DNA from: Zasmidium citrigriseum
Taxonomy: Eukaryota; Ascomycota; Dothideomycetes; Mycosphaerellales; Mycosphaerellaceae
Direction: 5' to 3'
NCBI GenBank assembly: GCA_002786025.1
Contig: NHNW01000005.1
Coordinates: 992,001 to 1,056,000 of the forward strand
Length of the DNA: 64,000 nucleotides
Shown: one piece after another, positions 51,479-62,848 of the stretch
How positions within the stretch are numbered: position 1 is the stretch's first letter
Layout of the letters: every line of letters begins with the position of its first letter
Notes under the pieces: generated by a model
What the model saw: only the letters and a program-made list of their open reading frames with translations
What the model was told of the DNA's origin: nothing
Databases searched by the model: none
Position numbers and translations under genes: made by a program

Positions 51479-54468
51479 ATGGTCCACCAGTCTGGAGACA
51501 GAGACATGCCGGCCGCCCTGGCCCATAGCAACAGCGGAGATGGCTCGAGCCTCACGACCACGACGACCACCACGACGACTACGATCACGAACCGCCGAAC
51601 GTCGAACGAGCTGGGGAGGAGATCTTCGGAGTTGACCTCGCCGGCGGTGGAGAATCTGCCTGGCGGATGGCCGCATACACCAGGGGTGAATGGCGGCCTG
51701 AACGGCAGTGTGAAGGAGGGCTTTGGAGGGAAGGACGGCAGTATACTCAGCGTGCCGAGCAATGCCAACGGAAGTGAAAGAGCGCCCAGTGCGAAGAGTA
51801 TAGCGCTGAGCATGAAGTCCCGGCGCAGCGCGAGCAATCTGAACGCTACTGAGGGCGAGAGGAGGTCTGGCGAGGCCGTGAAAGAGAACACCAGCCGGCT
51901 GGGCGCGGCAGAAGAGGGATACTTCACGGGCATACCGAATGGCAAGCCTGCTGGCCCTCCCAGGAGTCCGCTCAGCAAACCAGTGCCGATGACTAATGGC
52001 GACGTTCCCACCACGCCAGGACGAAGTGTTAGCCATGGAGCACCGGTGAATACAGCGCTGGCTCCAGTCGAAGAGAGCTCGCCGCGCAATGCACAGCTTG
52101 GCGGCATGCTCAAACCTCCCCAACATGGTCATCACCACCACCGCGCGTCTTCACCTCCTGCCTTCAATCCGGACGCTGCTTCCCCCATTGTGCAGCAACG
52201 ACCTGATCGCCTTGTTCAGAGACACACATTGGAAGTTCCGAAATTGAGCACAAGCTCGAGAAGTTCGAAAGATGGAGGTGATCCTAATGGGATGAATCTG
52301 GATGGACAAGCCCTGTCTGCCACTGGCCGTTTCTCACCCAACACACCTACTCGAAGAAGAGCTTCACTACAACTCACCCGGCGAGCCACGAGGTCGGTTC
52401 ACTCTGATATGCACTTAGATGACGTACCGCAAGATGAGGACGCTGCAAGATGGGCAGAACACATCAAAGCGAAAAGGGCATCGAAAAAGCAAAGAGCAGA
52501 CACCGATGACGAGCGCGTGGTCGTCGGCACCAAGGTCGACGAGAACCACGTTAATTACGTGACGGCATACAACATGCTCACTGGTATCCGCTTCACCGTT
52601 TCCAGGACGAACGCCAAGCTGGACCGCGAGCTAACCGACGCCGACTTCGTGGCCAAGCACAAGTTCAGTTTCGACATAACAGGCAACGAACTGACGCCGA
52701 GCGCCAAATACGACTTCAAATTCAAAGACTACGCGCCTTGGGTTTTCCGTCATCTGCGGGCCATCTTCAAAATCGACCCGGCCGAGTATCTCATGTCCTT
52801 GACTTCTAAGTACATTCTATCGGAACTGGGATCGCCGGGCAAGAGTGGTTCATTCTTCTACTTCTCGCGAGATTACAAGTACATCATCAAGACGATCCAT
52901 CATGGCGAGCACAAGTTCTTGCGGAAGATTTTGAAGGATTACTACCAGCATGTCACCGAGAACCCGAATACGCTGCTGTCGCAGTTTTATGGCCTGCACC
53001 GTGTCAAGATTCCTTTTGGCAGGAAGATTCACTTTGTGGTTATGAATAACCTTTTCCCACCGCATCGGGACATTCATCGGACGTTTGATCTCAAAGGAAG
53101 TACGATAGGCCGTGATTTCCGGGAAGAGGACCTGGAGAAGAACCCACGAGCGACGCTGAAAGACCTCAACTGGTTGCGAAGGAATCTACATCTCGAGTTT
53201 GGCCCGACGAAGAAGGAGGCATTTGTGAAGCAGATGCAGAAGGATGTGGAATTACTGCAGAGGCTGAAGATTATGGATTACTCGCTTCTCGTGGGTATTC
53301 ACGATCTGGAACGCGGGAACGAGGAGAATCTGCGCGACAAGACATTGCAAGTGTTCCAGCCTGGCGGTGACAAGCAGGAAGACCAGGGCCAAGTCTCACG
53401 ACAGCTTGCTAGAACGCCGAGCAAGCTGGAGAACGCAAAGAGGGCGAAGGAGCTTCGAGAGATGGTCAAGAAGGAGAGACCGAAGCCGATGGACCAAACG
53501 CTCGACAAGATGCCTGAAGAGTCTCACAAGAGCTCGTTCTTCTTCTACGCTGATGATGGGGGCTTCAGGGCTACGCATGAAGATGACACGCCTGGAGAAG
53601 AAATCTACTACCTGGGCATCATCGACTGCCTGACAAGGGTCAGTATTAGAAAATGATGTCTGACAAATGTTAGCTGACTCGTGAATAGTACAACTACGTC
53701 AAGAAAGCCGAGCATTTCTGGAAAGGCATGGGCGGTCATGAATCGCAGATATCCCCTATACCACCCGACCGATATGGCGATCGTTTCGTCAGATTCATCT
53801 CTGGCATCACGATGTCACGAGAACGCGCGGAGAAGCAACGACTTTCGGCAGCACTCGAAGCAGCCGGCGCCAACATCATCATTCCCGACGGCATTGAAGG
53901 CACTGTCAACGACCCGGCTCTTGGCGGTATCAATCTCCACCGAGATCCTCTCGATCCACCGGGCACAGAAAAGGTAATGAACAAAGCTGAACACATTGCG
54001 GAGAAGAGCAGACGACGAGGATCCCGTGAGGAAGATGTACCAGAACGCTCACTCGGAACAATAAAAGGAGAAAACAATGCCACACTGCCGATCATAGGCG
54101 AGGCAGCTGAAAGTGCTAGCAATAACAGTCGGACACCTTCGAGACACGTCACGCCCGAACCCAGCAAGGAAGACGTTCACCATCGATCCGTCCTCGGCAA
54201 CGCAGAGATGCCACCAGAAGCCATCGGCGAAGTCCCACCACCGACACCACCGAAAATGGACGGCAGCATCGACCGCCGCAGTCTCGAAGAACGCCGAAGC
54301 TGGGGCGGCAAACCTCCACCCACGCCGCCGAAAGACGATCGCAAAAGTCGAGCCATGGACAAAGATCTTCCATTACCGCCGCTCGTGCCCCAGGCCAGCA
54401 CACAACTCTCCGCGAGCCCTTCTCGCATGGGCGAGAACGAGTTCGGACTCTCGATGAAAAGGAGCTAG
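51479..54468 (+). CDS. MSS4: Phosphatidylinositol-4-phosphate 5-kinase Mss4/Its3
   Basis: Two exons, 51479-53638 and 53689-54468, joined by a 50 nt intron (GTCAGT donor, GCTGAC branch, AATAG acceptor) inside the kinase domain; 979 residues. The enzyme makes PI(4,5)P2 at the plasma membrane and controls actin and endocytosis. A disordered N-terminus of about 350 residues, with a run of ten threonines, precedes the kinase: YNMLTGIRFTVSRTNAKLDR, FKDYAPWVFRHLRAIFKID, SGSFFYFSRDYKYIIKTIHH, the active-site DLKGSTIGR, and IMDYSLLVGIHD. After the intron comes YNYVKKAEHFWKGMGG and PPDRYGDRFVRFI. A Pro-rich tail follows. The start is the first ATG of the frame. Confidence 0.95.
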
Positions 54469-55483
54469 GGACTCCTGAAGAAGGCTGTTACCAGGACGGC
54501 AAGCATGAAGACGATGGCGGCCACGACCGCAGCTCAGGACCCGCCGACGAACGAGGAACCTAGATCGAAGTGCGACTGTCGCCGGGACTCGCAGTGTTTC
54601 ATTTGTACGAAGGATGACGACTGAAGTGTGCTCTGTCGCACGTTGATTCTTTTTTACTGTCAGAAGCTATGGGGTTTTGTTTGGATTAGCGGGATTGTGT
54701 TTTCTTGTTTTGCTCGATGTGAGGGAGATTGTGCTCCCGTTCGATTTCCATTGCTGGCCTCGCAAGAGCGGGCCTGGAGTTTCTTTTACCACCGCTGTTG
54801 GGACTCGCGGTTTTGTGTTGTGTTGTGCATTATGAAGGAGAGAGACCTTCGGGACGAAGCAATCTCCTTGCGTCTGTGTTGTTTATTGTTAGCGAGCAGC
54901 ATGATACCAAAACCATGGATGCGAACTTTTTTTGTTGCTGTTTTGTTGGCGTGGAAATGCGTCTATGAGACGATGATTGTGTTTTGGAGGAAGAGGGGGA
55001 GAGAGGGGGGAGAATGTACATTTAGATAGGTCTTGAATTGAAGGATGGAATGATCGTCCTTGAATGCTTCCCTCTCGTCTTCGTTAAATTTCTCTGGTCG
55101 TGTTTGGGTTTATTAGATGTTGGAAAGATGATTGCGAAGCGGCGTTGGTTCGCGGGGGCGAAAGAATGGAGTGTGGTTTGGGCATGTGATGGAGCTTGCG
55201 TATGCGAATACTCGTGTTGCTCAGAGCTGTGCGGCTGGAGGGAAGGAAGCATCTGATTGGTCACGCTGGAGAAGACGCTAAGGGGTGTTTCTGACGGGAA
55301 GACGACAGGGGTGGAAGTGAAAGAGGATCCGTGCTCAAAGCATAAATTCGATTGGAGTTGAAAAGACGATGAGATGATGTCTCCAAATGCTATCTGTATA
55401 TCCGAGCAGAAACAGACATCAAATCAAGACACCACCGCAATGCAAAGATCACCTCTCATTCATCCCCCCCGCCCCTTCTCAAT
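54469..55483. other. Convergent intergenic region
   Basis: About 1 kb between the stops of MSS4 and the minus-strand BTB gene. It is T-rich after 54640, as expected of 3' untranslated sequence. Short frames only. Confidence 0.5.
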
Positions 55484-56596
55484 CTACCCACAAGCCTCCC
55501 CCTCCGCATGCTCATGATACCTCGCACACATCCCCCGTCCCATCCAAGGCTTACACCCACTAACATCACTCCCCATAAGACTACCCCCCTCTCCCGCATG
55601 CCGTCTCAGACACTCCCCACAAAAAGCCTTATCACAAGCACAGCACTTATCCCCACTCACCCCCGGCTTCAGAACCTCTTTACACCCTTCACACGCCTTG
55701 GACGTACTCCAGGACCTCGGTCGCCAGGCTACGAGACTGTGCCGTTCTATGGCTTCCGGACCGGGACGTTTGAGTCTCACGACGAGTTCGCGGAGGAAGC
55801 GCGGATGCCAGTCATCTTTATGTGTTTCGAGCAACTTGTCGGTTTTTTTGTAGGCGAAGAGGTCCAGTATGAGCGTGCGGAGGGGCGAGGTATCCCGAAT
55901 CGTGTCGTAGAGGATCCAGGTATCGCTGGGTGTAGGGACGGAATTTGTGCTTTCGGAGAGGCGCGCTATGGTTGTGAGGATGTGGTTCGATAGGGGTGTG
56001 GTCAGGAGGCGGTCGGAGAGGGAGTAGAGGTCGAGGAGGAGGAAGTATTTCGGGCTGCCGGCGCTGTTGCGCAGGTCGCCGTCCAGGGCGATGTCCAAGA
56101 GGGAGGGGTGCGTTATGTGGTGCGTTGAGGGTAGGGGTGGGAGGTGTGCGCCGCGGGGGTAGGGCGTGCGAGGCGGGGAGGGGTCGGTTGTTGTGGGTTG
56201 TGTGGTGAGGGTTCCTGTGTAGAGCCATTGGAGAAACCATTCGAAGGATTCGGGTTTTTCTTCGGGGAGACGGACGGTTTGGTCGAGGCCTTCGGCGAAG
56301 GTGCTGTTCAGGGCGGCGGCGAAGAAGGGTGAGGCGGCTGTGAGGAGTTCTTTGTGGATGAGGTATTGGGTTTGCGGGCGTGTGCGGTCGTTGGCTTTGC
56401 CTACGACTACGGTGGCGACGCCGGAGAAGTTGCGGAAGGCGGTGCGTAGGAGAGGTCGGTCTGGGGATCGTCCTGGTCTTGGTGAGCGGCGTGGAGGCTC
56501 GACGACGCCATGCTGGGTTGATGAAGAGGTGTCTGAGGGCGCTGGCGAAGGTATCTCGATGGCAGGCACGCCCATGTGATGCACCGACGTTGCCAT
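55484..56596 (-). CDS. BTB/POZ-domain protein with C-terminal cysteine cluster
   Basis: A single exon of 370 residues. The BTB fold spans about 55-150: FSGVATVVVGKANDRTRPQT, YLIHKELLTAASPFFAAALN, FAEGLDQTVRLPEEKPESFE, FLQWLYTG. This is the arrangement of the large fungal BTB family, in which the domain dimerises and may bind Cullin-3. A Pro/Thr-rich loop is inserted after the BTB. Near the end, CEGCKEVLKP and CCACDKAFCGECLRRH suggest a small zinc-binding site. No substrate can be proposed. The protein opens with a Ser/Pro-rich disordered segment. Confidence 0.85.
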   Translation of the reverse strand: MATSVHHMGVPAIEIPSPAPSDTSSSTQHGVVEPPRRSPRPGRSPDRPLLRTAFRNFSGVATVVVGKANDRTRPQTQYLIHKELLTAASPFFAAALNSTFAEGLDQTVRLPEEKPESFEWFLQWLYTGTLTTQPTTTDPSPPRTPYPRGAHLPPLPSTHHITHPSLLDIALDGDLRNSAGSPKYFLLLDLYSLSDRLLTTPLSNHILTTIARLSESTNSVPTPSDTWILYDTIRDTSPLRTLILDLFAYKKTDKLLETHKDDWHPRFLRELVVRLKRPGPEAIERHSLVAWRPRSWSTSKACEGCKEVLKPGVSGDKCCACDKAFCGECLRRHAGEGGSLMGSDVSGCKPWMGRGMCARYHEHAEGEACG

Positions 56597-57501
56597 GCTA
56601 CGCGGCCGGGTCGATACTGGTTCTGGGGTCGTTGGATTGGGAGGCAGATGGCGGAACCAGACCGGAGTCTCGATACGATCCAGCTTTGCTGATTGTCGTT
56701 GATCACTTGATCGAGAGGATAGCCAACGAAAGATCGTGTGGGAAGCGCTTCTTTGTCTGCGAACCCGTCGTACCGAGATAGGCGGACGAACGACCCAGGA
56801 CCAGGATTGACGGCAGTGATCGTGTGATCTTCAAGAAGTGGACGAGCGAGAGAAGTCATAGGAAATCCAACACGCAAGCAGAGCACAGCAGCCGCATCGT
56901 GGTGCTGCTGTATGTCTTTGTCGCGAACGGCAAATGCAGCATTGCAACCGGAAGCGGCCACCATAACCCGCCCAACACACCCATCAAGATGTCGCAAACA
57001 GACAATGAGACATGCGGGAGAGCACTTACTTGTTAAGCAAAAGAAAGGGGACATCCGTACTTCAACATCTTGCTTGTCTGAGTACTCCTGAGAAACTGCA
57101 GCCGCTCAAAGTCAAGGTGTCGTGAGTGTTTGCTCGTCGGTGTCGGCGCCTAGCAAGCTTTGCTGTGGAATGTGGCCGCACGTGGCGACACACAATCCAC
57201 CAAAGTGCATCCCGAAGCTTTTCGAACCATTCCTCATTACCAAACGCCATTTCCGTCCCATTCCATGCTAATCGTAGGGTCTCGTCACTGATGCCAGAAA
57301 CAGCCAACCAAGAGCAGCCTTCTGATCGACCTCCTCCTTCGCACACCCGCGTAAGAACCCCTAGTCCTCGCGCGAGGTTTGTCCTTCCGGCTTTCATCAG
57401 TAATCCGTAAAGCATACTCGAGTAATTTTACAAGGAAAACGCCGTCGCTGGAAATGTCACGTTGCTCTTCGCTGCTCGCTGCTCGCCGTCGCCGCTGGAA
57501 C
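56597..57501. other. Intergenic region, BTB gene promoter
   Basis: About 900 bases between two minus-strand genes. It holds the BTB promoter and the 3' end of the KH gene, including a possible alternative last exon of the latter near 57420-57500. No further gene recognised. Confidence 0.5.
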
Positions 57502-59049
57502 CTATCGGGGCATGATGGAGTTAGAATTCTTACTTGACTCACCCAGACGAGAGTACAGCATGTACAGCGCCATTTGGTTGCACTCCTGCGTGCCGGTGAT
57601 GGTGACAAGACGCTCGTTGTTGTTGTCTTGCGGCTCGTTGATCTTGATGACGCTGCCGCTGAGCTGACGGATTTCGTTGATCTTGGCTCCACCCTTGCCA
57701 ATGATGGCACCGACCATGTCATTGGGGATGAAGATCTGCTGAGTGATGGGCTGGCCTGGAACCATTCCCTGCATCGGCTGCTGTGGTGGTCCGGCGTGAG
57801 CACCTGGCTGAGGTGCGACTTGACCGTAGGGCTGGGCTTGCTGTGGGCCAGCGCCGACGTAGGGAGCACGTGGTGAGGCGGCGCCGTAGTGAGCAGGCAT
57901 CTGTGGCTGCTGTTGCTGAGGCTGTCCGTGCATGTTGTAGGCTGGCTGGGCGTATGGGTTGGCGGCGCTGCGTGGTGGCTGCTGGTGCTGACGGTTGCGA
58001 TAGTTGTCTGGGTTACCCATCTGACCGCCAGCGTGCTGTGGGACGTATGGAACGACCTGCATGCCGCCAGGGACGACACCTTGTGGACCGCCATGACGGC
58101 CAGCGTAGTTGGAAGCGGCCGGGCCACCGAAGCGATCGGTCAGCTGCTCCTCCAGGGTGAGTGCGACATAGTATGTAGCAATGTGAACAGCGTCTGCCAC
58201 GCCGAGAACGACAAGGGAGCGCTCGGTGGAGAGGGGAAGGCAGGACTCGGATGCGTTGAGGCGAGCGCCAGACTCCTGTTGAATCTCGCGAATGCGCACG
58301 CCCTGCTTGCCGATGATGGATCCAATAAGGATGTGTGGGATGAGGAGGCGGAGTGGGTAGGTCTTGGACTGGGGATTGGAGGGCTGCTCCAGAGGCTCTT
58401 GGTTGAGGGTGCGGATGATGAGGCCAAAAGCCTTGGCAACGTAGTCGGGCTTACCACTGACGGTCAGGATGCGCTCGACGGCACCGCGGTTGTACTCGCT
58501 GACGGTGCACTTGGCGCCAGACATGCGACGGATTTGGGTAACATTCTCGCCGCCCTTACCAATGACGGTGGCTGCCTCAGCGCTGGAGATGATGGCGCGA
58601 ACGTGGAGGAACTTGGACTCGTCCTGAGGCTGGAATCCACCCTGTGGAGGCTGAGCAGTCGTCAAACCGTTGGCGCTGGCCGGTGGAAGAGTGGGTTGGT
58701 CCTGGGGAAGAGAAGCATCGGCGAGGGTGCCGTTCGTTGGGGCATCTGGAACGACAGTGTCGCCCTGCTTGTCCGTGGCCTCATCCTCCGTCTTGAAGTC
58801 GACTGGGTCGGCATCCTCGGTCTTGACAGCTTCGCCGTCTGCGGTTGGCTCGTCCTTGGAGACGATCTCGTTGATGGAGCCGACAGCATCGGAGGAGAGC
58901 TCCTCAGTGGTGGCACCGTCCTCCTTAAGCACCTTGTCCAAGGCAGGACGCTTGGCGTCTGGCTGGTCGGTGGGGCCAGATGGAGAGGATGGCTCCTCGA
59001 GTGGGCGCTTCTGGGTCGCGACGGGGGTGTCGGGCGTAGTCTCAGCCAT
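57502..59049 (-). CDS. Three-KH-domain RNA-binding protein (Pbp2/Rnc1/hnRNP K-like)
   Basis: A frame of 515 residues with three KH domains. The GxxG loops are VIGKGGENV (about 162-170), IIGKQGVRI (245-253) and IIGKGGAKI (449-457). The first two are adjacent; the third is separated by about 130 residues rich in Gln, Pro, Gly and Ala. The N-terminus is acidic and disordered, with KRP motifs. This is the layout of poly(C)-binding proteins such as yeast Pbp2/Hek2 and fission yeast Rnc1, which bind mRNA and control its stability. The end is uncertain: the last 15 codons contain donor GTGAGT, branch TCTAAC and acceptor GATAG of a possible 41 nt intron that would replace GESSKNSNSIMPR by a longer tail. 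Confidence 0.9.
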   Translation of the reverse strand: MAETTPDTPVATQKRPLEEPSSPSGPTDQPDAKRPALDKVLKEDGATTEELSSDAVGSINEIVSKDEPTADGEAVKTEDADPVDFKTEDEATDKQGDTVVPDAPTNGTLADASLPQDQPTLPPASANGLTTAQPPQGGFQPQDESKFLHVRAIISSAEAATVIGKGGENVTQIRRMSGAKCTVSEYNRGAVERILTVSGKPDYVAKAFGLIIRTLNQEPLEQPSNPQSKTYPLRLLIPHILIGSIIGKQGVRIREIQQESGARLNASESCLPLSTERSLVVLGVADAVHIATYYVALTLEEQLTDRFGGPAASNYAGRHGGPQGVVPGGMQVVPYVPQHAGGQMGNPDNYRNRQHQQPPRSAANPYAQPAYNMHGQPQQQQPQMPAHYGAASPRAPYVGAGPQQAQPYGQVAPQPGAHAGPPQQPMQGMVPGQPITQQIFIPNDMVGAIIGKGGAKINEIRQLSGSVIKINEPQDNNNERLVTITGTQECNQMALYMLYSRLGESSKNSNSIMPR

Positions 59050-59988
59050 GGTGTAGGTGATTCTTGGGCTCTCGGGCGGGGTATGAAGAGAATTTGCTGG
59101 CCAAGGAGAAGAGCTGCTCAGAGCGTCTGCAAGACGTGGATTGTCTGTCTGACTGCGCTAACGTACACTGGGTGCAGGTGTCGAGCTGGAGCGGGGGCGG
59201 GCGGGCTTGTGTGCAGTGCAGAAGCGTGAGCGGAGGCAATGTGGTGGTGTGGTATGCTTGAAGGAGGCGGTCAAGGAGCGTGAAGGCCGCGGGTGAAGCG
59301 GTGGTGGTAGAAAGAGATGCCGCCTAACGCGTGAGCGCTCGGGTGAGGTTGAACGACAGTGAAGTGGTGGTGGTGCAGGTGAGGTGAGGTTGTCGCGTGC
59401 AGACGTCGGGCGATGGTGGTGACGGTGGGTGTGCTGGTGGAGGAGCGCGAGAGGAGTGGGCGGGCAGGTGGTGGTGTAGTTGTTGTTGGAGTGGGAGGAT
59501 CGGGCGAAACAAGCTTGGAAAAGAAAGGCCTCGTCCGCCAAAGTCAACTTGCCGTGATGCGTGTCGCCAATTGGTAGCTGGAGCAGGGTTGCTGGTGGTT
59601 TCGAGTCGTTGTCGAGGTCGCGCACAGGGAAGGAGCAGAGATGGAACTTGGCAGTCGCACGTACCTGGACTAGCGTCAGATCACGTGATGAGCTTGCGTC
59701 TCAGGGATGCAGGAAGCGAGCTCTTCGGACCTCACCTCTCCATTCACATTCGTGGTTGTAGTGTTTCTCAGAGAAGACGATTTGCTCAACTGCTTAAGTC
59801 GCAGAATTTAATGCACAGATGCTGTTGGGCACATGTGGAAGTCGCGTGACTTCCTTTTGGACCTTTTCGCGACTGCCTCTAGTATTTCAGGTAGGTGTAC
59901 GCACGCGACTGCTTTGACTTCGCGATTCCACTTCAATCTCATCCACCAAGCCGACAAGCCAAGGACCTTGGGGTGCTATACAAGCAAA
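59050..59988. other. Divergent intergenic region
   Basis: About 940 bases between the KH gene and the first F-box-like gene of the cluster, both reading outward. GT- and GGT-rich tracts near 59200-59500 belong to the KH gene promoter or leader. No gene recognised. Confidence 0.5.
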
Positions 59989-60862
59989 ATGGCGACTTTC
60001 GCGCCACCTGATCTGTCTCGCCCTTCCGACAATGACAGCAGTACGGCGGAATCTGAACATTTCCGCTTCCTCGACTTGAGCGCTGAGTGTGAGTTGTGGT
60101 GAACCATTTTGCGCCTTTTAGAATCGAGACTGACTGGGCTTGTACTTTGCAGTGCGAAACGAGATCTACGAACTTCTTCTCAAGCACAATGGCGATGGTG
60201 TGTTGATCCGCAAACCTCGCCAGGGCTCGGGTGTGAAAATCGTGCCGTTCACCGAGGCCACACCACGCAATAATGTCGCCATTCTCGTCCTCAATCGCCA
60301 GCTCCACGCCGAAGCGACTCCTATCCTCTATCGTAACAATATCATCGCTGACGGTCACTCGTGTGTATTCTCTGTCGACTTGCCGCAATCAGCTTGGTGC
60401 TGACACTTCGCTCATGAACCTAGTCTCCCTCTTTTCCTCAAGCAAATTGGGCCATCAGTGGACTTGCTCCGCCACGTAACCATCGACTTTTGTAGTAAAT
60501 CAGCAGTTCGCCATATGCTGGTCAGCTTGAAGAAGGCAACACACCTCGACCGCCTCGACTTCAGCTACTATGCTCGATTCTACATCGGCAGCGCAGCTTG
60601 TATGGCGCAAGTGAGTAGCAGTGGGTAGATTTCAAGAAGCCTTGCCTTGCTAACATGTTTATAGGAGCTCGGTCCGTGGTTTCGTGCTTTCCACAAGATG
60701 AGGAAAGCAGAAAGCAGTGACGGTCACGGCAGTGCCAGCGACGTGCTCCATTTCCTACCTTTGGCATGGGCTGCTGAAGTGGACAAGGCGAAGGACGCCG
60801 ATCTCGTTGCTAGCTACAACGAACAGGTCAAGGCCCTACTGCTGGCATCTTTGAAGGAGTGA
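59989..60862 (+). CDS. F-box/2EXR-like protein, cluster member 1
   Basis: Four exons, 59989-60088, 60153-60360, 60424-60610 and 60665-60862; 230 residues. Each intron (64, 63 and 54 nt) has GT...AG, a CTGAC or CTAAC branch site and keeps the frame. The family signature is FRFLDLSAELRNEIYELLLKH, split by intron 1, followed by VAILVLNRQLHAEATPILYR. The rest, IGPSVDLLRHVTIDFCSKSA and LKKATHLDRLDFSYY, resembles the leucine-rich-like second half of these proteins. The last exon is unlike the other members. It has three introns where its neighbours have one. Function unknown. Confidence 0.78.
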
Positions 60863-61577
60863 AGCCCGAGCGAGGTGGATCGCTGCTGATAGACACACCA
60901 GCTGGGCTCCCATAAGCCGAAGTCGCATAGTCTTCAGAAATGCAGCTCATGGCCATGCGATCTTCTAATTTACTCATTCTTCGCCCATGTCGCTCTCAAT
61001 GCAATATCCGCCATATCAACATCACTCACATCGTGAACTCACGGTAACCACCGTGACGACCACGTTCATCGACCGGCGAAGGGAAGTGATTAAGATTCTC
61101 CACATTGAACTTCTTCCAGCAACAGCGTCCGGCCATGAAACACAAGCAACAACGACGGGACAGGCGAAGAAGACTATGCCGGGATGGACCGTCCATGAAG
61201 GAACTTGGGGACTTCACTTCTCACTATTCGATATGGCGAATTTGCTACAGTGCACTGCTTCCCTGCTTCGCGAAAAATCAAGTATATGAGGACTTGAATT
61301 CTCAACTTTGCGCTCTTGCCTTCTGGGGGCACCTTCCTCGCATGTGAACGGGCGCTAGTGCGGTTGACAAGGGTGTACCCCTGCAAACTGATCGGCACCT
61401 TCCCTAAACACTAATCGCCGTGCAGGCTTCAGGCCTCGGGCTTCAGGCTTCCATCGTCTCGCGCGAACTTCATCATGTGCAACATCTATCGACAATACAT
61501 CCGCGACATGAAGCTGTGAGAAACCCACGATATCAACCTGAGCAGCGATATGGATACTGATCTGTCACAGGGCGAAG
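60863..61577. other. Intergenic region between cluster members 1 and 2
   Basis: About 715 bases, containing the 3' end of member 1 and the promoter of member 2. A tandem GCTTCAGG motif occurs near 61425-61450. No gene recognised. Confidence 0.5.
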
Positions 61578-62325
61578 ATGCCGCAACAGCCTGAGGGTAC
61601 CTTTCGCTTCCTCGATCTGCCCGCAGAACTCCGATGCATCGTCTACCGTCACTTGCTCAAAGCCCGGTGTGTCGTGGAAGTCAAGTCGGGCTATCGTGAT
61701 CATCGCAAACGTGGGCGTGCAATTGCTATGCTTGCCGATGCATGTTTCCCCGACATTTATGCTGAGATCATCTTCGTCAACAAGCAAGTCTACAATGAAG
61801 GTGGGCAAGCTGCGGACCGACTCGTTCCCTCAGGGCGGTTACTGACAGACTTCAGCGGTTCCCATTCTCTACAGCGAAAACGCCTTCATCGCTGGATCGC
61901 CCACTGCTGTCACTTTCTTCATCAACACCATCGGCGCATCAATCCGGCATCTGCGGCACGTCGGCTTTGATCGCACCTATCCACCGATCAAGACTCCCTT
62001 CAGGACCATGATCTCCGGCTTGAAGTCCGCGAAGAACCTGAGGACTCTCGAAATCCCATGCTCGCTTGTCGACTCCACGAACCGATTCAGACCTTACTAC
62101 CACAATGCGGAAGCACTTTTTGACGATCTCATGCCTTTGATATGGCATTTGAATCTGAGGAAAAGGAACAAGAGTGAGAAGATTAGGACTGCGTATGATG
62201 TTCTCTCGGTCCGCGTCTCGTGCGGTGGATACCAGAATGGTCCGAAGCCTATGATCTGGAGGAAGCATGCGGAGCACCTGGAGGGAGAGCTTGCGAAGAT
62301 GATGAAGGAAATCAAGATGAAGTGA
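61578..62325 (+). CDS. F-box/2EXR-like protein, cluster member 2
   Basis: Two exons, 61578-61800 and 61856-62325, joined by a 55 nt intron (GTGGGC donor, ACTGAC branch, TTCAG acceptor); 230 residues. The signature FRFLDLPAELRCIVYRHLLK is followed by IIFVNKQVYNEG and, after the intron, AVPILYSENAFIAGS, the same place that is continuous in member 1. FFINTIGASIRHLRHVGFDR and LKSAKNLRTLEIPCS follow. The intron is in phase 1 at exactly the position of the member 3 intron. No catalytic motif is present. Function unknown. Confidence 0.8.
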
Positions 62326-62848
62326 CATCTGACGATAAGGGGTCGCGGGAAGAGATTCCTTGACGGTCAGATTCGTTGCTGTCGTTGGCTTTGAGAGAGG
62401 TGTGCTGTGAGACTTCTCAATCATATATCTAACTCGCATCCGCTGTACCATTTTAAGTGACTTCGAACGACGGACTTACAAGTACCTGCCATAATGTACT
62501 CCTCAGTCATAGCTGCCGATTGTAACGGTCTTCGCCGCGCTAGCAAGAACCCCTGCAGGTGCGACTTCCTTCTTTCTTCTTCTTTCCCATCCACGACGAA
62601 CCACACCTCATCTCTCATCAAACTCCCGATCTCTGCACTCTCGTCACGCTGACCGGAAACACTCGTTGGAGCTCACCTCAAACACCGCCGAAATGTCAGG
62701 ATTCGCACAGCATCATGCAAATGAACGAGACTGACGTGACTCATGTAGGACGAGGGCCGACCAGAAGAAGCGCAACCGGAAGAAGTCCAATCAACACCCC
62801 ACGGAAGGTCAGCAACAGAAGCGGAACAAGAAGAAGAAGGCGAAGACG
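62326..62848. other. Intergenic region between cluster members 2 and 3
   Basis: About 520 bases. Just upstream of member 3 the same frame stays open for some 45 codons without ATG and would encode a strongly basic Lys/Arg/Gln-rich peptide, so an upstream exon is possible. Nothing else recognised. Confidence 0.5.

Noticed and set aside
57889..59229. A 446-codon plus-strand frame opposite the KH gene
   Set aside because: Shadow frame made open by codon bias; the minus strand encodes three KH domains.
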